Below are positions 58,033 to 64,000 of a stretch of 64,000 bases of DNA, one piece after another (position 1 is the first letter of the stretch; each line of letters opens with the position of its first letter). The translations under genes and the position numbers were made by a program. The stretch covers positions 1 through 64,000 of the forward strand of contig CBDESS010000001.1 of assembly GCA_965242605.1 (NCBI GenBank). Reading direction: 5' to 3'. The stretch comes from JAAXHF01 sp965242605. Its GTDB lineage: Bacteria; Desulfobacterota; Binatia; Bin18. The notes under the pieces are model-generated. The model did no database searches and was not told the DNA's origin. It was given only the letters and a program-made list of their open reading frames with translations.

Positions 58033-59942
58033 AGCGTCTCCTCCTCAGCAACGATCGCTGGCCGGGGTGGGGCTAAGCTCAGGCGGTAGAGCGGCTGGGC
58101 GGTGTGGGGGTCGTACTGCACAGCCTGGCCGACAACATAGCCGCTGCCGGTTGTGGTCACCTGCCAGCCGTATCGCTCGGCGGTGCGCAGAGCTTCGCGC
58201 AGGCTGAGACCCAGGAAATTGGGCCGACCGGCGTGAACCGGGGCGGGCGGGCGGGCGGGCTGAACCGGGAGCGTTCTAGCCTCAACGCCCAGCGCGGCCA
58301 GTGCCTGGCCGGCAATAGCCCGAAAAACCGGCACGGCGACCTGACCGCCATAATATCCATCCAGGCTCGGTTCATCAACCACAACCGCGATCACCAGCCG
58401 CGGCGCGTCGGCCGGCACAATGCCGACAAAGGAGGCAATATGCGCCTGGGCCGAGTATTTGCCCTCGGCATCAAGTTTCTGGCTCGTTCCGGTCTTGCCG
58501 GCGACCCGAAAGCCTTCAAGCCGTGCTCGCCAGCCGGTCCCATCGGGTTGAACCACATCCTTGAGCAGTCCGACAACCTGTTTTGCCGTCTCAGGCCGGA
58601 CCGCCTGCCAGACGTGCTGCGAACGGTTGACCCGCGGCACCGTCCCGTTGCTATCCCGGATCTCCTGAACAACATACGGCCGCATCAGCACCCCATCGTT
58701 CGCCAGGGTAGCAAATGCGGCGGCCATCTGCAGGGGGGTGACCGCCACGCCATAGCCGAAACTCGTCGTGGCCAGGGTGATGGACGACCATTTCCGAGCC
58801 GTGGGCAGCAAACCTGGGCTCTCGGCCGGCAGATCAATGCCACTGGTCTGACCCAGGCCAAAAGCGCGCAGATAGCGGGAGTAGGTCTGTTGACCAAGCC
58901 GTTGGACGACCTTGACCACACCGACATTGCTCGAGTGTTTGATGACCTCGGCAAAGCTCAGCCAGCCGTGCGGCCGATCGTCATGGATCGTATGCCGTCC
59001 GATCCGATACTGCCCGTGTTCACAAAAAATCTGCTCCTCAGGGTCTACCAGCCGGCTGTCCAGAACAGCCGCGGCCAGCAGCACCTTCAGGGTCGAGCCG
59101 GGCTCGTAGACCTCACTGACCGCCCGATTGCGACGGGCCGCATACGCCGCGGCCGCCGGGGTATGGGGATCAAAGCTCGGCACTTGGGCCATGGCCAAGA
59201 CGGCAAAGCTGCGGGGATCAAGAATAACGACCGTGCCGGCCTTGGCCGCGTGCGCCTCAACCGCCCGGGCAAGCTCTTGCTCGGCGATGTATTGGAGTCC
59301 AGCGTCGAGGCTGAGACGGACCTCAAAGGTCTGGCTCTGCCCGTCTCCCACCCCGTGGGCAAAAATCATCCGGCCAAAGGCGTCACGCAGCCCGGTCAAC
59401 TCGGCCGGCCGGCCGCGCAGATAGTGGTCATAGACCCGTTCTACACCGGCGAGCCCCTTGGCATCGATATCGGTGAAGCCGAGCAACGGCGCGGCCAAAC
59501 TGCCCTGCGGATAGACCCGCCGTTCACTCTGGTGACTGCCAATCCCGGCAATAGCCAAGCTGCGGACCTCGGCCGCCAGCTGAGGCGAGGCCCGACGTCG
59601 TAACCAGACAAACGGGGCCGGTGTTCTCAGCAGTTGAGCCACCCGCGGAGTCGGCAGTTGCAGGGCTGCGGCCAGAGTTGGCAGCCGTTCATCAATCCCG
59701 TCCGGCAGCTGGCCGGGGTGGACAAAAAGGGACTCGGCCGACACGCTCAGGGCTAGCAGCTTCCCGTTCCGGTCAACAATCGTCCCCCGCTGCGAGGTCC
59801 AGCGAATCCGCTTGTGGTGCTGACTGGCCGCCCGGTCGGCCAACTCCCGGTGTTGGATAACCGTCAGTTGAACCAGCCGGCCAGCCACCAACACGAGGCC
59901 GAACCCAATACACAGCGCGGCGGCCCACAACCGTTTTTCCAT
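58029..59942 (-). CDS. ftsI: Septal transpeptidase FtsI (PBP3) with PASTA domain
   Basis: Class B penicillin-binding protein that cross-links septal peptidoglycan with FtsW. The 637 residues have one N-terminal membrane helix (LWAAALCIGFGLVLVAGRLV), a dimerisation domain, and a transpeptidase domain. Its motifs are SxxK in YEPGSTLKVLL, SSN in IKHSSNVGVVKV, and KTGT in VAGKTGTSQKLD. After a Pro/Ala linker, PNFLGLSLREALRTAERYGW is a C-terminal PASTA domain, a form common in deltaproteobacteria and Gram-positives but not in E. coli. It overlaps murE by 4 bases. Confidence 0.95.
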   Translation of the reverse strand: MEKRLWAAALCIGFGLVLVAGRLVQLTVIQHRELADRAASQHHKRIRWTSQRGTIVDRNGKLLALSVSAESLFVHPGQLPDGIDERLPTLAAALQLPTPRVAQLLRTPAPFVWLRRRASPQLAAEVRSLAIAGIGSHQSERRVYPQGSLAAPLLGFTDIDAKGLAGVERVYDHYLRGRPAELTGLRDAFGRMIFAHGVGDGQSQTFEVRLSLDAGLQYIAEQELARAVEAHAAKAGTVVILDPRSFAVLAMAQVPSFDPHTPAAAAYAARRNRAVSEVYEPGSTLKVLLAAAVLDSRLVDPEEQIFCEHGQYRIGRHTIHDDRPHGWLSFAEVIKHSSNVGVVKVVQRLGQQTYSRYLRAFGLGQTSGIDLPAESPGLLPTARKWSSITLATTSFGYGVAVTPLQMAAAFATLANDGVLMRPYVVQEIRDSNGTVPRVNRSQHVWQAVRPETAKQVVGLLKDVVQPDGTGWRARLEGFRVAGKTGTSQKLDAEGKYSAQAHIASFVGIVPADAPRLVIAVVVDEPSLDGYYGGQVAVPVFRAIAGQALAALGVEARTLPVQPARPPAPVHAGRPNFLGLSLREALRTAERYGWQVTTTGSGYVVGQAVQYDPHTAQPLYRLSLAPPRPAIVAEEETL

Positions 59943-59951
59943 CCTCCCTCC

Positions 59952-60251
59952 TCATGGTCCCTGCCGGACAGCCGTGAGCCGCCTGACCTGGCCGGCTTGG
60001 GGCACGCTGAGTCCCAACCGTTGGCGCGCCAGCCGGGCAAGACGGCCCGATGCCGTCAGCCTACTCCACTCGGCTTCGAGGCTGCGCTGCTCAGCCTCAA
60101 GCGTTTGCAACAGGTGTCGCGTGTTGGACAGCGCGTAACCGGTCGCCACGACTTGCAGGCGGGTCCAGATCTGGGCGCAGACCAAGCCTACGCCGAGCAG
60201 GACGACAAGACCATAGCCCAGCCACTGACGCGCAGGACTCGAATGCGGCAT
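59952..60251 (-). CDS. ftsL: Cell division protein FtsL
   Basis: A small bitopic divisome protein that pairs with FtsB and FtsQ. Starting at the ATG at 60251, which has GGGAGG six bases upstream, it has 99 residues. One transmembrane helix (WLGYGLVVLLGVGLVCAQIW) is followed by a coiled coil (SNTRHLLQTLEAEQRSLEAE) and a short C-terminal domain (RLARLARQRLGLSVPQAGQV). An ATG at 60278 in frame has no ribosome binding site. Identity rests mainly on topology and position between rsmH and ftsI; sequence conservation in this family is low. Confidence 0.85.
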   Translation of the reverse strand: MPHSSPARQWLGYGLVVLLGVGLVCAQIWTRLQVVATGYALSNTRHLLQTLEAEQRSLEAEWSRLTASGRLARLARQRLGLSVPQAGQVRRLTAVRQGP

Positions 60252-60270
60252 ACTGTCCTCCCTCTCTCCA

Positions 60271-61248
60271 CTAGCCATATCGTTCTACCGCACGCAGCCG
60301 CGCACTCCGAGAACGCGGGTTGTCGGCCACTTCCTGCCGGGATGGGGTCAACGGTCTTGGTGTCAGGATTTTCACCTTCGGAGACCAGCCACAGGTACAC
60401 AGCGTGAGCCGGGGCGGACACACACACGAGGCGGCCCAGCGCCGAAAGGCGGTTTTGACCAGACGGTCTTCCAAAGAATGGTAGGCCAGGATGACCAGCC
60501 TGCCGCCCGGCTTCAGCAGGCGATAGCCGTCGGCCAAAAATGTGGACAGGTGGCTGAGTTCATGGTTCACCGCAATCCGCAGGGCCTGAAACACCCGGGT
60601 GGCCGGATGGGCGGGAGAGCGGGCCGAGCGGGACGGCCGTTTGATGACCTGCTCAATCGTCCGAGCCAGGGCGGTGGTGGTAGTGAACGGGGCCTTTTTG
60701 CGCGCCTCAACCACGGCCCGGGCCAGCGCGCCAGCGGCCGGCTCCTCGCCCCACTGACGAAAGATCTGACGCAGCTCGGCCTGGTTGGCACGGTTCACCA
60801 CATCGGCCGCGCAGCGCTGTTCGGCCTGATCCATACGCATATCAAGCGGCCCAGCGCGCAGAAAGCTAAAGCCCCGCCCGGCGTTATCAAGTTGCAGCGA
60901 GGAAAAGCCCAGGTCGAGCACCGCGGCGTCAACGCCTGACCAACCCAGTCGGGCCAGGGTCGCCAGCGCTTGGCTGAAATTGGCCTGGACGAGGGTAATA
61001 CGGGCGATCCAGTCGGCGAGATGCCGCCGGGCCACCACCAAGGCTTCGCCGTCCCGGTCAAGCCCCAGCAGCCTGCCGTTCGGTCCGATTGTGGCTAACA
61101 CCGCGGCGGCGTGCCCACCGCCGCCCAGGGTGCCATCCAGCACATCGGCGTTAGGCCGTAGCCGCAGCTGGGCGAGCGTCTCCTCAAGCATCACCGGCAG
61201 GTGGCCTGAGACAGGGGCGCAAGACTGGCTGGCACATACCGTTTCCAT
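60271..61248 (-). CDS. rsmH: 16S rRNA (cytosine1402-N4)-methyltransferase
   Basis: Methylates C1402 in the ribosomal P site; also called MraW. The start chosen is the ATG at 61248 (325 residues), since the upstream part of the open frame is not conserved. Motifs are HLPVMLEETLAQLRL, the SAM-binding VLDGTLGGGGHAAAVL, AVLDLGFSSLQLDNAGRGFS, DMRMDQ and LVILAYHSLEDRLVKTAFR. No clear ribosome binding site is seen at the start. It heads the dcw cluster. mraZ, which usually precedes it, is absent. Confidence 0.95.
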   Translation of the reverse strand: METVCASQSCAPVSGHLPVMLEETLAQLRLRPNADVLDGTLGGGGHAAAVLATIGPNGRLLGLDRDGEALVVARRHLADWIARITLVQANFSQALATLARLGWSGVDAAVLDLGFSSLQLDNAGRGFSFLRAGPLDMRMDQAEQRCAADVVNRANQAELRQIFRQWGEEPAAGALARAVVEARKKAPFTTTTALARTIEQVIKRPSRSARSPAHPATRVFQALRIAVNHELSHLSTFLADGYRLLKPGGRLVILAYHSLEDRLVKTAFRRWAASCVCPPRLTLCTCGWSPKVKILTPRPLTPSRQEVADNPRSRSARLRAVERYG

Positions 61249-61599
61249 GACGCCTGTATACTGACACGAGTGAATGTAGGGCTGTCGGGGGCACCGAGGG
61301 GAAGAAGGGCCGAACCGAAACGCGGTTCCGTAGATAACCCGTGGCACCCGTCAGACACTGCCGCTCCGCAACCTCCCAGTCCTGCCGATCGTCCCTATGA
61401 CGATAATCGTCAGGGTTTTGCCTGTCAAGTAAAAATCCTTAGGAAACTCAAGCAGTTTGCCCCGATGTGACCAGCATTGACTCAGCCCTGCGGCTCCGAT
61501 ACATCTTTGCTCTGAGCAGCTAAGGATTCGTCACGAGGAAAGCTGTTGCCTGGACCGTGCTTACCACCGTCCGGGCGTTTTTTGGTTTTGGAACACCCC
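61249..61599. other. Intergenic region between rsmH and the aminotransferase
   Basis: 351 bp without a supportable gene. It holds the candidate minus-strand promoter and palindrome for the dcw cluster (61398-61428, listed separately). On the plus strand, a weaker candidate promoter for the aminotransferase is TTGACT (61477-61482), 17 bases, TACATC (61500-61505). The mraZ gene that would be expected near rsmH is not there, and no MraZ-type repeated boxes were recognised. Confidence 0.5.
61398..61428 (-). promoter_or_regulatory. Candidate dcw promoter with a 15-bp palindrome over the -10
   Basis: Read on the minus strand, TTGACA (complement of 61423-61428, a perfect -35), a 17-base spacer and TATCGT (complement of 61400-61405, 4 of 6) face rsmH and would leave a leader of about 145 bases. 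A perfect palindrome, TGACGAT-A-ATCGTCA (61398-61412), covers the -10 and the adjacent spacer, exactly where a repressor dimer would block RNA polymerase. The regulator is unknown; MraZ does not bind this type of dyad. Confidence 0.6.
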
Positions 61600-62760
61600 A
61601 TGCAAAAACGGTATTTGCTAACCCCCGGGCCGACCCAGGTTCCGCCCGAGGTCCTGCTGCGCATGTCGCAGCCGATAATCCATCACCGCAGCCCGGAATT
61701 CAGTCGGCTGTTTGCCGAGGTCCAAACCGGGTTGCGCTGGTTGTTTCAAACCGGCCAAGATGTTCTCATCCTGGCCGCCTCCGGCACCGGGGCAATGGAG
61801 GCGGCGGTCTTCAATACCTGTTCGGCCGGGGACAGCGTACTGGTTATTAACGGCGGCAAATTCGGCCAGCGGTGGCTGAAAATCTGTCAGGCGGCCGGCC
61901 TCGCAGTCATTGAAATCCAGGTGGAGTGGGGCCGGGCGGTAGCCGTTGAGGCGGTGGCCCGGGTGCTTGCTCAGCATCCTGAGGTGCGGGCCGTCTTGGT
62001 CCAGGCCAGCGAGACCTCAACCACCGTGCTGCATCCCGTCCAGGACCTCGCGCGTCTGACCCGCCACACCGACCGCCTGCTGATCGTTGACGCGATTACC
62101 GCGCTTGGCGCGACCGCGGTGCCGATGGACGACTGGGGGATTGATATTCTGGTCGCCGGTTCGCAAAAAGCCCTCATGCTGCCGCCGGGCCTCGCCTTTG
62201 TGGCTCTCAGCGTCAAAGCTTGGCGGCGGACTGCCGCGGCCGGCCTGCCGCGTTTCTATTTTGACCTGCAACGGGAGCGCCAAGCCCAACACCACCACAC
62301 GACCGCTTACACTCCGGCCGTTTCGCTGATTGTCGGCCTGCACGAGGTCCTGCGCCTGCTACGGCATGAAGGCTTCGTCCCGCTGTACGCCCGGCACGCG
62401 CGTCTGGCTCAGGCAACCCGGACCGCAGCCCAGGCGCTGGGTCTGCGCTTACTCGCGCCCGAACACCCCAGTCCGGCGGCGACCGGGGTGTGGCTGCCTC
62501 CTGAGGTGAACGGCGACCGGCTGCTGAACGCCATGCGCACTCACATGGGGGTTGATATTGCGGGCGGCCAGGATCAGCTAAGCGGGAAAATTGTTCGGAT
62601 CTCCCATATCGGCTATGCTGGCCCCTTTGACGTGCTTACCGCCATCAGCGCTCTGGAGATGGCCTTGGGCGCGTTTGGCTGTGATATCGAACTCGGGTGC
62701 GGCGTTCGGGCCGCCCAAGAAATCCTGATGACGGGCTGGCCCGATCTGAACCAAGCCTAA
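61600..62760 (+). CDS. Class V aminotransferase (serine/alanine--glyoxylate type)
   Basis: A 386-residue PLP enzyme of the alanine-glyoxylate / serine-pyruvate / phosphoserine-like class V group. It opens with RYLLTPGPTQVPPEVLLRMS, followed by IHHRSPEFSRLFAEVQTGLR, LAASGTGAMEAAVFNTCSAG (cofactor phosphate loop), VDAITALGATAVPMDDWGID (Asp to the pyridine N) and VAGSQKALMLPPGLAFVAL, with the Schiff-base Lys in SQKAL. The ATG at 61600 is used; a longer frame upstream is not conserved. It is followed 47 bp later by serA, so it probably makes serine from phosphohydroxypyruvate or hydroxypyruvate, taking the place of SerC. The exact substrate is inferred from context. Confidence 0.88.
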   Translation: MQKRYLLTPGPTQVPPEVLLRMSQPIIHHRSPEFSRLFAEVQTGLRWLFQTGQDVLILAASGTGAMEAAVFNTCSAGDSVLVINGGKFGQRWLKICQAAGLAVIEIQVEWGRAVAVEAVARVLAQHPEVRAVLVQASETSTTVLHPVQDLARLTRHTDRLLIVDAITALGATAVPMDDWGIDILVAGSQKALMLPPGLAFVALSVKAWRRTAAAGLPRFYFDLQRERQAQHHHTTAYTPAVSLIVGLHEVLRLLRHEGFVPLYARHARLAQATRTAAQALGLRLLAPEHPSPAATGVWLPPEVNGDRLLNAMRTHMGVDIAGGQDQLSGKIVRISHIGYAGPFDVLTAISALEMALGAFGCDIELGCGVRAAQEILMTGWPDLNQA

Positions 62761-62807
62761 GGCAGAGGCGAGACACCTCCGGCACACGGTCGAAACAGAG
62801 CAAACCT

Positions 62808-64000
62808 ATGGGTTCCAAGGTCCTCATCACCGATTCCCTCGCTCCACAAGGTCTGGATCGGTTGCAGTCCTATCCCGATCTGGAAGTCGAGGTACGGTCC
62901 GAGCTGTCCGCGGCTGAGCTTATCCAACACATCCCGGCCTACCAGGCCTTAATTATTCGCAGCGGCACAAAAGTCACCCCCCAGGTTATTGCCGCTGCCA
63001 GCCAACTCCAGGTTATCGGGCGGGCCGGGATCGGGGTCGATAATATCGCGGTCGAAGCGGCGACCAAACAGGGGATTGTGGTCATGAATACGCCGGGCGG
63101 GAATAATGTGACCACCGCCGAGCACGCGATCTCCATGATGCTGGCCCTAGCCCGGAATATCCCCCAGGCCAACGCCTCAATTCGAGCCGGACGCTGGGAG
63201 CGGGCCAAGTTCACCGGCAGCGAGGTGTGCAATAAGACGCTCGGCATCATCGGCCTCGGCAATATCGGAGCGATTGTGGCCGAACGGGCGCTGGGGCTGC
63301 GAATGCAGGTGATCGGCTACGACCCGTTTATCACCCCGGAGACCGCGGCCAAGCTGCGGATTGAGCTCGTCAGTCTGGACGAACTGTACGTTCAGGCCGA
63401 CTTTATCACCATCCATACCCCGTTGACCGAAGAAACCCGGGGGCTGCTCGACCAGGCCGCCTTCAGCCAGATGAAGACCGGGGTGCGGATTATCAACTGT
63501 GCGCGGGGTGGGATTCTTGACGAACAGGCGCTGCTGGCCGCCCTCCAGAACGGCTGCGTTGCCGGGGCCGCCCTTGATGTCTTTGTCGAAGAGCCGCCGC
63601 CGGCCTCCCACCCCTTGCTCCAGCTCGACAATGTCATCTGCACCCCACATCTGGGCGCGGCCACCGACGAAGCCCGGATCAATGTCGCAGTGGCGATTGC
63701 CGACCAGGTCGCCAACTATCTGAGCCGGGGCGTGATTCAGCACGCGGTCAACTTTCCCTCGTTGACGCCAAAACTGATCACCTTTCTCCAGCCCTACCTG
63801 TTGCTAGGCGAAAAACTGGGCAGCTTTTTAGCCCAGTTGAGCGGCGAAGCGCCGTTGGAAGTCCACATTGAATATACCGGTGATCTGACCAACTACGACG
63901 TGGCCCCGGCCACCGCCGCGGTCCTGCGCGGGCTGCTCAGCCCGATTCTGGAATCCAGCGTCAACTATGTGAACGCCCCGCATATCGCGCGTGAGCGGGG
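62808..64000 (+). CDS. serA: D-3-phosphoglycerate dehydrogenase (partial, cut by window end)
   Basis: First step of serine synthesis, oxidising 3-phosphoglycerate with NAD+. The 397 residues visible start at the ATG at 62808 and run off the window. The substrate-binding half has LIIRSGTKVTPQVIAAASQL and GRAGIGVDNI, the Rossmann motif is TLGIIGLGNIGAIVAERALG, and INCARGGILDEQALLAALQN and ICTPHLGAATDEARINVAVA carry catalytic residues (Arg in NCARGG, His in TPHLG). After about residue 310 an intervening (ASB) domain begins (TPKLITFLQPYLLLGEKLGS), so it is the long type I form. A C-terminal ACT domain is expected beyond the window. It pairs with the upstream aminotransferase. Confidence 0.94.
   Translation, partial: MGSKVLITDSLAPQGLDRLQSYPDLEVEVRSELSAAELIQHIPAYQALIIRSGTKVTPQVIAAASQLQVIGRAGIGVDNIAVEAATKQGIVVMNTPGGNNVTTAEHAISMMLALARNIPQANASIRAGRWERAKFTGSEVCNKTLGIIGLGNIGAIVAERALGLRMQVIGYDPFITPETAAKLRIELVSLDELYVQADFITIHTPLTEETRGLLDQAAFSQMKTGVRIINCARGGILDEQALLAALQNGCVAGAALDVFVEEPPPASHPLLQLDNVICTPHLGAATDEARINVAVAIADQVANYLSRGVIQHAVNFPSLTPKLITFLQPYLLLGEKLGSFLAQLSGEAPLEVHIEYTGDLTNYDVAPATAAVLRGLLSPILESSVNYVNAPHIARER

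Overview
This is a high-GC (about 60% by eye) chromosomal window from a Gram-negative bacterium. The LPS transport genes (lptB-lptA-lptC), Kdo synthesis genes (kdsA, kdsB) and sigma-54/PTS-Ntr genes (rpoN, ptsN, rapZ, HPr) point to an outer membrane. The order kdsB-pyrG-kdsA-lptC-lptA-lptB-rpoN-ptsN-rapZ-HPr is what deltaproteobacteria-like lineages show. An LLM-class (F420/FMN) oxidoreductase, meaB, a Zn alcohol dehydrogenase, a K+-type membrane pyrophosphatase and a double-length UvrA suggest an uncultured lineage near Desulfobacterota, Myxococcota, Binatota or Tectomicrobia. I cannot place it more exactly. No rRNA, tRNA, CRISPR array, prophage or complete insertion sequence was seen.

Layout. 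57-5335: glnS, an LLM oxidoreductase, a divergent FprA-type ferredoxin-NADP reductase, and xerD. 5302-10567: glnD, ahcY and metK (PII signalling plus the S-adenosylmethionine cycle). 10654-19222: one long minus-strand run of envelope and nitrogen-PTS genes (HPr, rapZ, ptsN, rpoN, lptB, lptA, lptC, kdsA, pyrG, kdsB) with many 4-base start/stop overlaps. 19349-24102: a short MutY, a small unknown gene with its own candidate promoter, and two tandem ArnT/PMT-type glycosyltransferases. 24189-29561: hppA, adh, meaB and a crotonase. 29562-31060: a lower-GC accessory patch with a broken DUF6946-like remnant and a secreted hypothetical protein. 31163-36799: a tandem-fused UvrA. 36945-38306: a CNNM/CorC-like membrane protein. 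38303-40459: a degraded accessory locus (HicB-like pieces, an RHH protein, a membrane coiled-coil protein, ankyrin repeats, a secreted domain). 40610-44030: a three-gene 2-oxoacid or acetoin dehydrogenase operon. 44114-61248: acpS, a radical SAM protein and a dcw cell-wall/division cluster read right to left from rsmH to ftsZ. 61600-64000: a class V aminotransferase and serA (cut by the window end), likely serine synthesis.

Most notable points: the dcw cluster is compact but lacks murF and murD. Its candidate promoter carries a perfect 15-bp palindrome over the -10 element. UvrA is a 1,878-residue tandem fusion. The E2 subunit has two nearly identical subunit-binding domains made by a 159-bp tandem duplication. 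A 14-bp perfect inverted repeat lies between the E1 alpha and E1 beta genes. In the two accessory patches five apparent frame breaks all go in the same (+1) direction, and an amber codon replaces the Leu of an ankyrin TPLHLAA motif.
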